Under the pieces are notes generated by a model. It was given only the letters and a program-made list of their open reading frames with translations, ran no database searches and was not told the origin of the DNA. 64,000 bases of DNA from Terfezia claveryi (taxonomy: Eukaryota; Ascomycota; Pezizomycetes; Pezizales; Pezizaceae): the NCBI GenBank assembly GCA_015179025.1, contig WHUX01000036.1, forward strand, positions 310,001 through 374,000, written 5' to 3'. Below, one piece after another: positions 25,467 to 36,540 of this stretch. Within the stretch, counting starts at the first letter, position 1. Every line of letters starts with the position of its first letter. The position numbers and the translations under genes are program-made.

Positions 25467-25538
25467 AGCAACATGGCGCAGTGGTAGCGCGTAGGGCTCA
25501 TCACCTGGAGGGCCCTTGATCGAAACGAGGTGTTGCTA
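25467..25538 (+). pseudogene. Initiator tRNA-Met pseudogene
   Basis: This 72-base copy is clearly related to the intact initiator tRNA at 51435-51506. The acceptor stem (AGCAACA/TGTTGCT), D stem (GCGC/GCGC) and anticodon CAT are intact. The anticodon stem has decayed: TAGGG faces CCTGG, so two of its five pairs are lost or non-standard at the outer end. The D loop and T stem also carry changes (AGTGGTA; CCTTG/CGAGG with a wobble). The anticodon loop reads CTCATCA instead of CTCATAA. I call it a pseudogene or a poorly functional copy. Confidence 0.8.
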
Positions 25539-26570
25539 TCAGTGTTCGAGTTGCTTTTCGGGCAAAGAATTTTCTTTCTTTGCGTCCTCGTTGTGGGTCA
25601 TAAGTCACGTCTAGTTGCATTCTAGATGGCTGCATATGTGGGATCAGGTCGAAGCTACCGGGAGCCTAGTCTGGCCCGGGAGCGTTAGATTTATTCTGTG
25701 TTTCATCTCCCTCTTGTACAAAGGTTCAGATAATTACGCAAGCGGGGCCTCATGGGCGCATGGGACTGGATAAAGGAACTACATACAGGCCAAGTGATTC
25801 GTTACCAGACTACTAGACTCGGTGGTCGTTATCTAATATAGTCTCGAGATATGTGCAACCAGACCATTTCAAGATAAGACACCAAACTATACAATTGATA
25901 TTGACTGTGGTCACTTTGGATATTTCTATTACTGTAAAATAAATAGTTGTTTTCTTGGTCTATCGGCTTTTTTTTTGATTAATTCTTACAGTGTGCTAGT
26001 GGTAAACTTATCTACTCAATGTGCGTTCTTAGGAGTGCACATGAAGACTATAACAAAAAGACGCGTCTGTTACCCTGAACTTGGGCATCTATCAATCATA
26101 CAACTCACCACAGGCTACACCTGAATACGGAGAACCTATCAAGTACCTACTATGCATTAGCTAATTAGTACCTATATATATGTACGACATGTAAATATAA
26201 TCTATAGATCTAGACATGCATCTGCATGGGGAGCCTTCATTTCGAACAAGCGTTGCATACTACGAGCCTCGATGGGCAACGTTAAGCTTGAGATGAGAGC
26301 TGACATCAGTATCAGGTCACTGCAGTAGTAGGGATGGGGAAGCTCCAATGAACTCCTACATCCATTAAATTCTGGAAACAATTATAAATAGGCGAATTTC
26401 TGACATAGGAACGGATTAGGCACTATACTTGAGGATACTTCAGTAGCCTGGATGTATCACTCATGGTTGAAGAGTTAACACGACTTGTTCTTGAACACCC
26501 CTCACCGTGGGTGGCACCTCGAGCGCGAGTGCATGATTTCCGTATCTCTTAATAGGAGCCAGACTACAGG

Positions 26571-26633
26571 TAGCTCAGCCTAGGCTAACTAAGTGCATTA
26601 TATGACCCTCCAATTAGCCACGAGTTCGAGACC
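26571..26633 (+). other. tRNA-like A box/B box pair (possible SINE head)
   Basis: TAGCTCAGCCTAGG at 26571 resembles a pol III A box and GAGTTCGAGACC at 26622-26633 resembles a B box, at about tRNA spacing. The sequence does not fold into a full cloverleaf by eye, so it could be a decayed tRNA, a tRNA-derived SINE head, or chance. Confidence 0.25.
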
Positions 26634-26841
26634 GACTGAGGTCCCCTCCTGTCTACTGGCTAGAGGTAGGTAGGTACTATGTATACGGGAAAAGTATCTT
26701 GTTAAAAGTCGAGGGGTTTCTTATATCGAGACTTCATTGTAAGAGAACTTAGCTAAAGGGAGGATACTTCTGTACTGATATAAGCAAACCAAACCTCTCA
26801 TTGTTTCCCCGATCCCGCCACAATTTGTATCGGAAAATAAG

Positions 26842-26927
26842 AAACCTTCCTTATAAGTAAAACCTCTTAAGTATTGGCTTAGTGCTATATACAAAAATGC
26901 GAGTTTCTTATAACGAAAGGAAGGTTT
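26842..26927. repeat. Short foldback (86 bp)
   Basis: The left arm AAACCTTCCTTATAAG is the inverted match of the right arm, which has a 4-base insertion (CTTATAACGAAAGGAAGG). The loop is about 40 bp. Possibly a worn inverted-repeat element; no target duplication identified. Confidence 0.5.
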
Positions 26928-27227
26928 TTATACTCCTTGTAACTTATGGGCATTTCTGTTTGGCCCCTTTGGGCAGGTGCATCCATTCTCACCAAACCCC
27001 TTCGGGCCACAGTTCTGCGAAAGGGCTCGATCGGGGTTATAGCCTTCACTATACCATGTGTACCCTCCTAAAGCCAGCGATTACTAAGAAGGCGGTAGAC
27101 TCTTAATCCACAGTAGGGTTCCGGTGTGTAGACTAGGATCATAGTAGGATGGATCATTGCCTACAGTATATGTTCAATTCTGGATGGCAAGTGTTATCAA
27201 CAGCAGGCATTAACCCCTATGTAGTCC

Positions 27228-27421
27228 TTAACTAGAGACTACCAGGAAACTAGTGAATCAGACTCCTTGCCTGTATCTGAATCATAACTCTAGATAAATC
27301 AAAATCTGAGTCAAGGACACTAATCTGCCCACAACTAGTAATGCCTCTAGCACAAAAAGGAAAGAGCAAAGATACAGACAAGGAGTCTTATTCACCAGTT
27401 TTCCTGGGACCTTATAGTTAA
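27228..27421. mobile_element. Foldback/MITE with about 37-bp terminal arms
   Basis: The left arm at 27242-27279 (starting CCAGGAAACTAGTGAATCAG) matches the reverse complement of the right arm at 27371-27408 with only a few mismatches. Weaker pairing extends outward to TTAACTA (27228) and TAGTTAA (27421). The centre is about 90 bp and has no coding capacity. This fits a non-autonomous inverted-repeat transposon; family unknown. Confidence 0.65.
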
Positions 27422-28749
27422 TTAATCTGGTTGTGTATAGGAACTAACCAGACCAAGTATATCTTTGACAGGCAGTGGGCGGCGTTAGCGTATTGTCAAA
27501 CTACAAGCCAAAGGAACTGATGATAATTTAACTAACAATAGGGGATTTTGCTATCCATTATATGCATGTACCCACGTAGTTACAGGTGGATTCCTCAAGT
27601 ATAACATTATAACATTCGATACTAATATTCGGAAAACCCTGGCTCACATTAGGAAAGTATGCTCCTTACACTTGTGGCAGAAAAATGTTGACTAACGTGA
27701 CGTATTATAGATTAGACGGATGATTTGAGTTCCCTGTACAGAGGCCTCTTAGAAGCTATAGGGTGAAATCGATGGAGGCCTGACTCGCTCAATGGGGAAT
27801 TTGGTACATATTTCAACCTAACTTTATTTCCCAAGAATCCATCAATTTTCCAAGCCTGTTATATCAAAATTGGAGTGTGACTATGGGGAAATTTGCCCAA
27901 GAATCAGTTTGAGACTGCATTTATTGCAAGCTGGGGCTGAGGCCAGTTATATTTTCCGAGGTGTTTGGTATTGATATAAGCAAGATATTGTAGTGCTGTT
28001 GTGTTATACTTTAAAAAGATTAGCAATGCAGGTGCATGCATCCAGGTATCCTAAATCTCGGCTATGTCATTGAGATGGCAGTTGATTGCAGATCTATATG
28101 CAAAGTAGCTACATGTCATTTTGACTACTCGCTAATTTAGTTAAATGGACGTGGAGCAAGTATGTTAAGCCTTGATTACTGGGATCTACACATGATGCAC
28201 CTGCTTCTGAGAATATGAATACCTATCACCGCCTCTCATTCGCGGACCTGTGGCTCGAATTTGTTGTATTAAAAGCCGGGGGAATTCCAGGATCGTTAAT
28301 TTGGGAGCGGTACCTAATCTACCGTGAACGTTTTAGAAGCTTTATTTCGCACATGAATTTTATAGCATCTTTCAGTGTCATTCTTCGGGGATAAGGAGGT
28401 GGTGCAGAACCTAGTTGAAGACTTCTTCACCAGGTTGAACCTCTAATAAGTTCGCTCGTGGGAAGGCCTTAAAGGCGGGGTGGGAGAAGGTTGAGAGAAT
28501 TTCTTGCCCGTTGTACCGTGGGCACACCCAACTTTCTGGTTAGGGAACGGGACCACCATGACAATAGGTCGAATCGGTGCATAGATAAAAAAAAAAAAAA
28601 AAAAAGAAGTGTCATTCTTGTTACCATTAAAGGTATAGTCAAAGAAGTTCATACTGACACTAGTCCCAAATGGGCCTTGGTAGTGAGGATAGGGGCGCGC
28701 TAGCCCGGGTAAGGGGCCGTCTCATGCCTAAGGCTCATAGACGTAGGTA

Positions 28750-28915
28750 CAGCAATAATTGATTGGTTCGATAGGATGGACTGGTCGATGGGATAACCTA
28801 GCCCAAGCTGGCTGTAGTCAACCGGAATACAGTTGGGGTCAAGGCGCGTACTGATACAGTGTATGTGATCTTAGCGTATCCCATCGACTCCATCCCATCG
28901 ACCGGTCAATTGCTG
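28750..28915. mobile_element. 166-bp MITE with CAG termini and TA target duplication
   Basis: Both ends begin CAGCAAT when read inward, and the arms stay complementary for about 45 bp (left ...GATGGACTGGTCGATGGGATA, right reverse complement ...GATGGAGTCGATGGGATA). The dinucleotide TA flanks both ends (28748-28749 and 28916-28917), as expected for Tc1/mariner/pogo insertions. Non-coding, so mobilised in trans if at all. Confidence 0.75.
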
Positions 28916-29402
28916 TATAGACTTCAAAATGAAAAAAAAAAAAAAAAAAAAAGGTTCAACTGACACGGTAGGTATAGGGCAAGGATTGGCCTCATCTCCA
29001 GCTTTTCCTCTGGTAGTTAAATCGTTACGAATGCGCTTGGAAAGAAAACAAGAATAGGAGAGTTCAGCGCGTTGCCCTGCCATGCCAAGTCCGACCTCGC
29101 CAATAGTTGCCAACTGTCGATCACACCTGCTGACCTCTCTGGAAAAAAAAATTTAATCATCTGGGTCCATATCTAACATACCTCCATACTTACCCTGACG
29201 TAACATTTTGGACGCTAATAAATCCCACCACCTCACGGGAGCTTGTCTGTATAGCTCCAGATCTGATTTTTGGCACCTCGGATGAATTTTGCATGTTACG
29301 TTTGTCGACTTACCAGTGAGGGAATTTTCCAGCAGCTTCCATAGTCCTTCTTTGGCGGTGTAGGAATTGGGTAGTTACAAGAGCAAATATACTGAGAATT
29401 AG

Positions 29403-32359
29403 ATGTTCAGGATTTTGCGCTACGCTGGTTCAAGGGGTGGCACCGTTAATGGGCAGTCATTTACACAACAAAATATGGGAAATGGCGGTTCTTGGGAACT
29501 TCACTGCGGCGCAGGGTATGGGGTCAAAACAGCAGGAAGAAACAATATATATTGCGACTTCGTCTCGTCATTGAATCCTCTCTCTCCCATCAGCGCGGAT
29601 TCGCTCCTGTCTTCCTCCGGATCCATCAGCTGCTCTCCTCTTGGTTTCTCAATACTCGGGCTTAATCTTTTGTTCCTCACCCTCGCCGCATTCTTCAAGA
29701 TAAAGAGGGCAAAACCCTTAGGGCGGCGGGCCAAGGTATGGCTGCTGTTGGCTGTGATAGGATTGGTAATCTTTGCTATGGATTGCAATAGCTCGGCCCT
29801 TGCTGGGCCTGAGGCGAACATATTGGAAAAGCAGCTTAGCTTGATTAGTTATAAATATACCAACGGGGTGTTGGCGGGCACGATCAGCGTAAGTCTTCAA
29901 TACCTATATTTTATATTTATTTTCATTTAGTTTGCCCGACTTACCCTTCTATTTCCGGATGTGGGAACTGATTATCAATATCAATGTAGATTCAAAACAT
30001 CGCATATGCAAAAACAGTCACCGTTGTCTACGCCGTGGGTTCAACTTGGACAAGCTCTCAGGAAATCAGTGCCTCGTACTCTAGTGGGCCTGCGAGCAAT
30101 GGCTATGAAATTTGGTCATTTTCAGGGATCGCGGCCGGAGCAACCCAATTTTACATTAGATATAATGTTAGCGGTTTATCGTATGTATATCAGTCCCTTT
30201 ATAGTCTGCCCTTGCTCAATCCATTCTAATCAGCGGAATTCCCAAACTACAGTTACTATGACCCAGGCAATAACGTCAATTACCAGATTACAGGTTCAAG
30301 CACTACTAGTAGTTCCACTGTCGTAACTGTACCAGGTAATCCTTCCCCTAATTATAGACACTCACGGTGCCCCTTGATATTCTTGTTGCGTAGAGAGACT
30401 GACAATTGTACAGCAACCAGCAGCATAACCACCCCGGTTGTCCCATCTGGTAATGTGACCCCCGAGCAGCCCCCGTCAATCTTGCTCCCTAACCCTGGGA
30501 CTGAAACCCCGGCAACCCCGCCGACTGGTTGTGGGAATTGGAATGGTCTTGACAGCTGTCCTGCAGGTGATGTGTATACTTTCCCCAAGGTAGCTGAATC
30601 GAGGCGATGGCAAACACCACCACAAGGTGCTGCCAATTATGTTTCTACCTTCCAGAGTTACCGTGATCTTATTGGATATGCTGATATCCAATATAACTCT
30701 GCTCGCACAGCCGCTGCTGTGGTTGTCAATACTGCTTCGCGAACCGGGGAGACCTTGACATACAGCTTCAACGGTGCCAGCCAAAGCAGCAACAGCTTCC
30801 AGGTCACCAACTCTTTCACTTCTGGTCTTGATATCGTTGTTACCAGTGGTTCCGGGAAGAATTTGACATTGGACACTCTCTACTTCATTTGGCAAGCCAA
30901 CACGGTCATTCCTCCTTCTGGCTCGACTTTCAACAACGGACAGAAGGGAGCAATTGTCGAATTGTTTGGATGGCCCTATGCTGATATTGCCCAAGAATGT
31001 ACCCTCCTTGCGAAGGCTGGGTATATGGGCGTCAAGATCTGGCCCTCAACCGAAAGTATCTGGGGAAGCAACTATGAAGCTGACAACCAATTCAGGCCAT
31101 GGTATCTTGTGTAAGTCTAATTCTAATCTCCACACACTAGATGTAATCTAACTCCGTCAAGCTACCAGCCCGTTTCTTATCGGCTCAATTCCCGGATGGG
31201 AACCCGAACACAGCTCCGCGCAATGATTCAAACTTGCCGTGCTGCTGGGGTGAGAGTTTATGCCGACGCTGTTACTAATCACATGACAGGCCAAGGAAAT
31301 GACATTCAGAACCACCGCGTATCTAGCTGCTTTCTCTACACCGGCCGCAATGCCACGGCCGGAGCTCCTTACTACACTTCCGGCAACACGTATATCCTTA
31401 ATCCCCAGACCGGCCAGCGCCCCGCGCTTGAGTTCCCGGCTGTTCCATACGGGCCTACTGATTTCCACTGTGAGAGGAGCCTTAATAGCTGGACCGATGG
31501 CCAGACAATCACCAAAGGATGGCTACTCGGATTGACTGATTTGAACACCGAAAAGCCATATGTCCAAGACAGAATAGCAACTTACCTTGTTGACCTCTTG
31601 AGCATCGGTTTCTCTGGATTCAGAGTTGACGCTGCAAAGCATATTGGACCTGCTTCCATGGCAGCCATTCTTGGCCGTGTTCGTACCAAGGTGGGAGGAA
31701 GCATGCCCGCTGATTGGATCACCTGGCTGGAAGTCATCATGGGTGGTGAATCCTCACTACTTGCTTGCGGCGGCGGCGAATGGTCATGGTATACCAATCT
31801 CGACGACCAACTTGCAGCGAACGGTTTCTCTATAGCTGATATTGCCAAGGTCAAGGTTTGGTCTTCTGATTACCCTAAGGAGATGCCTATCTGTGGCAGC
31901 TGGATCATTCCTGCTTCTCGCTTTGCCATCCAAAATGATGATCATGATCAGCAAAACCCTGGCTCCTCTTCCCGCGATATGGCAGATAAGGGATCTGTGT
32001 TTATCAAGGACAAGGATGTTGCTAAGCACCGTGGCTTTGAAGTTCAGCTCTTCACTCGTACAGATGCGGACTGGCACATCAAGCTTGTGCTTTCTAGCTA
32101 TATGTTCATGAACAATGGCGCTGCTGGATTCCCCGATGGATTGAGCGACTGCAGTTTGTATACTGGTTCGCAGGCTATCTCGGGTTGTTTGGGCATCCCG
32201 AAGGATACTGCTTATGTGGGGAACGCTTGTGGATATAGCACTGCAGAGGGTAAGTATACCAGGGTGCACAGGGATGTTTCTATCATCAATGCGATGAGGT
32301 CTTGGGTGGGGTTGGGTTCTACCACTGCCAATGCTTTGGGGATTCCTGGGTGCCCATAA
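29403..32359 (+). CDS. Animal-type GH13 alpha-amylase with CBM21 starch-binding domain
   Basis: Exons 29403-29888, 29990-30180, 30253-30335, 30396-31110 and 31162-32359 give 890 residues with all phases consistent; the 30395/30396 acceptor is the least certain. Two hydrophobic segments lie at the N-terminus, the second (VWLLLAVIGLVIFAMDC) followed by a likely lumenal or extracellular chain. Residues about 145-240 match a CBM21 module (GTISIQNIAYAKTVTVVY; YDPGNNVNYQI). A Pro/Thr linker and a beta-rich domain of unknown type (about 330-410) follow. The GH13 barrel shows region I DAVTNH (527-532), region II GFRVDAAKH with the Asp648 nucleophile, region III LEVI with Glu682 as acid/base, and region IV DDHDQQ with Asp754. 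IVELFGWPYADIAQEC and YQPVSYRLNSR are hallmarks of animal-type amylases, not the usual Taka-amylase type. Expected role: endo-hydrolysis of alpha-1,4-glucan outside the cell or at its surface. Confidence 0.9.
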
Positions 32360-35300
32360 ATGAGGAAGGATTGATTTGCATATAAAGGTTTTTTTGTAAC
32401 TTTGAATTCACTTCGCTGCTTCTAACCTTAGCAAAAATGTTCTCACCACAAGGGAATAGGCTGGAGGTGTATGATGTAGTCTCAAGACTAGTGGGGAGGC
32501 TTCTGCCTAGACTACTCGGCCTGTGGAAGAGGCCTAACCATAATAAGTAAATAAAGTGGAAATTCTATGTAGTTGAAATTTAATATTTAAGCCTATTCCT
32601 ATCTTGATGGTTGTGCAGTATTGAATAATATCTTCCTTTTTGATGGTTTTGTTTACCTCGGGTGTCTGACGATACCTTGGCATTCCTCGCAGTCAAATAA
32701 CATTTACATAAACATTTGCTCCATTCCCAACTGTCAAATAGACACGGAAACCTTCCGACAGAGAGCTCAAGGTCTTCTGAGAGAACTGTCATATACATGA
32801 GAGCAAAATCCCCGGTACGGAACTCCTAGATTGCAGCGCCCTAGTTTAAGTACATACATTCTTTGATCTCATTTATTATCAGAAACCCCCCACCAAAACC
32901 CCCCCCAACCCCCCTAGCTATCCCGAACACTCCCTGGGATATAACCCTTTCTCTCGTTCGCTCTTCCCATTTGCCCTCTCTCCTCCCCGCTAATCCCCTG
33001 GCAAAACCAACACCTCCTATATTGTATTCCGGTGATCTGTCTGTTGAGCAGGCCTAGGAGTTTTTTCAACTCGACAATTGCTAGTAACATTGAGAGTGCA
33101 TATTATCATATCATAAATTACTCTAATCAAGTTCGATCCATGCATAGGAGAGATGCGCCATGGCTGGAGCAGGGTAACATGCATGAGGTCATAGAACAAG
33201 ACCTCTAGTCATCAACGCTGCAGATAGGTCGGAAGGTTCTCCGCACTACCACTTGCAACTTTGACAGGGGTCCAAGGATGATTTCTGATGAAGTCCGGAA
33301 GCTGTTTTCACTCGAGTGTTTTTTTTCCTGAGAGGGTTGACTCGTTTGTCCAATGGGATGAGCTGATCACCCCATGGCGCCATCGTAGGGTTAAAAATAC
33401 AATAAAGAAAACAATCAACGATGCCCGTTTGTGTTGAAGGTCAATATCTATGTCCAGCCAGTTTCTGGTTGCGGAAGCGGAAGAGAAGGGGCTTGCTGAT
33501 ATCTATTGAACCTGTTATTAGAGTATGTCGTCGTTATAACATGCCGTATTAACTGGCGAATAAGAAAGCAAGACATGTGGCGTGGATATTGGAGGGGTTA
33601 GTCTGCGGCGCGTTGGCCGAAGGGGAAGGTAGTCCGGTTAGGGGAAAGAGCCTGTGATATATAAACCCACAAGGGGCAACTGTTTGGCATTTCGGAATCT
33701 GCTCGGTACCAGTGGAACCGGTTCGATATCGGTGCAGAGTCTAGATTCTTGGCATTTCCGGGTTTGGAAGTTGGTGAACTCGGCCGTCTGTTTTTTGTAC
33801 ATATATACACCTCTTCTCTTCTCCACCATCACCTCGACAGACACAGACGGACAGACACAGTCACATATACACATCACTTGAGGATTTTTCTCTTCTTATT
33901 TGTTTTATTCTTCAGCACTCTGGCCGCTAGCAGGCCAAGCGAGGCAGAGATATCCGAATCGTAAACTGGACAGTAAATTCTCATATAGCACAGTAGACGT
34001 AATATTTACCTCAGTGACGCATTGGCAGTCTGCTTCATCGTCCTTTTCCTGCATACACATTACCATTACCGGTATGATATCACAAGCCTCACCTCTTGTC
34101 AGCTTCTGCTGGTGCCGGTGCCTGATGCAAGCCCTTCTGGCCCCCTACTTACTCTCACAGATGTTTCCCCCCCCCTTCTTTCACCACACCTAACCGTACG
34201 GGGAACCATAAACTAATACATTAACAAGCGTAGAGCTTGTATGTATTATGTTTATAAAATATATGTCGAGTAAGGAGCGGGAGCCAGGACTTACGAAAAA
34301 CAGAAGGGTGGAAGTCACCCTTTCCTAAGTTTTATTAATTTATATATATATATAAATCACTTCTACCTCCCGAAGGAAAGTGACAGGAAGTCAATTTCCA
34401 TCTTTTCAACTAGTTGAACAGTTCCCCACCCCCCCACTCGTTACCTCTCCTTCGCGCGCGCACGAATAACAAGCCAGCAACCTCGCGTGACATCGGGGTG
34501 TCTCCGGACTGTCCCGAACGGACTCGGTCAGATAAGCTTCTTGTAGCGCTATAGTGACCCCGTCGTGTTCTGCTTCTTCCTTTTGTTACTCCACCACAAC
34601 ATAAATATCAATCTCCGGCTGCAGCATGCGTTATACGTACAAAAATATGTTAGCATCAACAGCAGCAGATATTGGCTTGCCAGCTGTAGGTACTTATTGC
34701 CTGACGGACCAATAATTTATGGCTTCAAAGTTCGTTCGGGGGCTGCCTGATCTTGACTGTTGAATGGCCTATGGATGGAGAACAATAGCTATGCCCAGAT
34801 TAGATCTTGCGTCGGCTTCTGGATTAAATATTTATGAAATGCGTTGGGCTTATACTTAACAATCAGCAGGGCAGAAAGGAAGAATCCGACTTGGTGGTGC
34901 TACAAAGCTTCATGATCCACAAGCTTGGTACCCTAATTCACAGGTATAGAGTAGATATACACCTAGGCTGGTTAGCATACACTCATAAAGTCATAGTACA
35001 TGTAGAAATGCTGGAACCCATTAAAGTCTACTGTATTATCAAGATTTTATCTTTGATAATCAATTCTATTAACACTTGAAAGTACTTGCGTCCCCGTATT
35101 TACAGCATAGTTAGTTGGAAAGAATGCTGTGCGGCCTACGTATCGGATTTCTGGTAAAGTAATTTAAAGCCACCAGAAATTGCCCACTCACGTTTTGAAG
35201 CCGCTCTTGCTCCAAAACCACTATGGTTGTATTGTTTTGGTCTCTTACCGTTACCAACAAGTTGACAACCCTCGTGTATGCAGACTAGCCAGATACGTAG

Positions 35301-35543
35301 GCCTGGCCTGGTTGATGTAGGACCGACTAAACAAATTCCGAAAAGGGTAATTTTCGAATCACACCATGAACTCTCACTTCTCGAGTGGTTATCCCTCTCA
35401 GCAGTCGATTTTTAAAACCATATCATTCTCCTCTCACAACGGGGCTCCCCAGTATTCACCAGCATTCTGCACCTTTGGTCCCTACTTGCCCTGCTACACT
35501 ACTACCAATATGTCCTTAACAAATGTAACTCTAGTTCTAGGGG
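32360..35543. other. Spacer downstream of the amylase gene
   Basis: The region starts with the amylase 3' flank. C-rich and pyrimidine tracts occur at 32880-33000, 33800-33910 and 34160-34180, plus an AT dinucleotide run at about 34337-34353. I see no supported coding gene. The pyrimidine tracts resemble fungal promoter or 5' UTR sequence but no matching gene start was found. Confidence 0.5.
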
Positions 35544-35924
35544 ATGGAGTCTCGGTGGTGGGCCCATCATTTTGGTAAGTTGTAGAAACTCCAACGTGCT
35601 TGTATCTATGGGTAGGGTTCAGTCTGTGAGAGGGGCTGTGCAACTGATAGATTCGTTTTACTAGGGCCCACGCCGGGGTTTAACAGCAAAATTATTGGAA
35701 TGGTGCGTGGGTTTTGTGTAGCTACGTTCTTCGTGGCGGTAGTGGTCGTCAAATGGTTGAGCAACGCGAGGGATAGTCCTGCACCAGTAGGACTAACCTC
35801 CGTTGTCTCCGAGGGTGGGACGCGTGAGGCTGGGCCCCTACGGCACTTAAGGGGGCAGAGGCTAGAATGGCAGGTGGGGGGGGGAGAAAGGGGATGGAAG
35901 GGAGGGGAGGGGAGGGAAACATGA
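35544..35924 (+). CDS. Possible small one-helix membrane protein
   Basis: Exon 1 35544-35574 and exon 2 35665-35924 are joined across a 90-bp intron with canonical GTAAGT and CTAG ends, giving 96 residues in frame. An in-frame TAG lies just upstream of the ATG. The start reads MESRWWAHHFGPTPGFNSK. One hydrophobic helix follows (GFCVATFFVAVVVVKWL), then a polar tail ending in low-complexity Gly/Glu/Arg. The size and layout resemble small accessory subunits of mitochondrial inner-membrane complexes, but I cannot assign a family. The alternative reading of exon 1 in the frame of the longer upstream open stretch runs into a stop soon after the splice. Confidence 0.4.
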
Positions 35925-36318
35925 TGTTTTCTGGTATGTCGAAAAGTTCTCACCCTAGATTACCTTTCCGATAATGCATTACCTCGGGTTTTGCTAGGGG
36001 AAGGGACTGCTGCGGGTCATCGGAGGAATACAGCATGGAATGGGGTAGCACAGTTATAACAGACCACCAGTGGCTGTGGTCTAGGTAGGTATCAAGCAAT
36101 CGACAAATGCACGATTGAACTTGGGCAAAAGCCCAGGAAACCTGTACTGGCCAAGAATGGCAAAATATATCGAAATCTACTGCCGCTCATGCCATGGCTG
36201 CGAGGTGGTGAAAACAGACATCTCAAGAAAACCTGGCCAGCTCCAATAACGGCACTCACCCCATTTTATACAATATGCATGCGAAGGTTCCGACTCCCTA
36301 GCAACATGCACGACAAGT

Positions 36319-36540
36319 AACATCCAGCTGGGGAAGGGGCGAATATTGCATATATGGCGGGTTGAACATTCAGCTGGGGAAGGGGGGAAGTATCGCAGGC
36401 TGAATATCCAGTTGGGGAAGGGGCTAATATTGGATATATCGCAGGCTGTATATCCAGCTAGGGAAGAGAGGAATCTTGAATATATAGCGGGTTGAATATC
36501 CAGCTAGGGAAGGGGCAGATATTGGATATATTGCAGGCTG
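36319..36540. repeat. Five-copy 46-bp minisatellite
   Basis: Units start at 36319, 36365, 36403, 36449 and 36495. Each begins like AATATCCAGCTAGGGAAGGG and ends in GCAGGCTG or GCGGGTTG. The second unit is 8 bp short. The copies are directly adjacent without spacers, so this is a minisatellite and not a CRISPR array. No gene overlaps it. Confidence 0.95.

Larger units (their letters stand above)
22442..29402. other. 7-kb gene-free region rich in small repeats
   Basis: No coding frame here carries a recognisable domain. The region contains a G-run (22759-22780), the initiator-tRNA pseudogene, a tRNA-like pol III box pair, three inverted-repeat elements and two long poly-A tracts (28587-28605 and 28932-28952), which are listed separately. 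This density of small elements suggests an insertion-tolerant spacer between the membrane-protein gene and the amylase gene. Confidence 0.6.

Noticed and set aside
28587..28952. Poly-A tracts as evidence of retroposed genes
   Set aside because: The sequence before each tract shows no coding remnant or shared core with the A-tailed repeat. They may be simple sequence.
35366..35578. 70-codon frame ahead of the small membrane protein
   Set aside because: If it uses the same splice donor it meets a stop a few codons into the next exon. The shorter overlapping frame gives a longer and more plausible protein.
36319..36540. Regularly spaced repeats that could be mistaken for a CRISPR array
   Set aside because: Units are directly adjacent, imperfect and without unique spacers, and the window is eukaryotic. 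It is a minisatellite.
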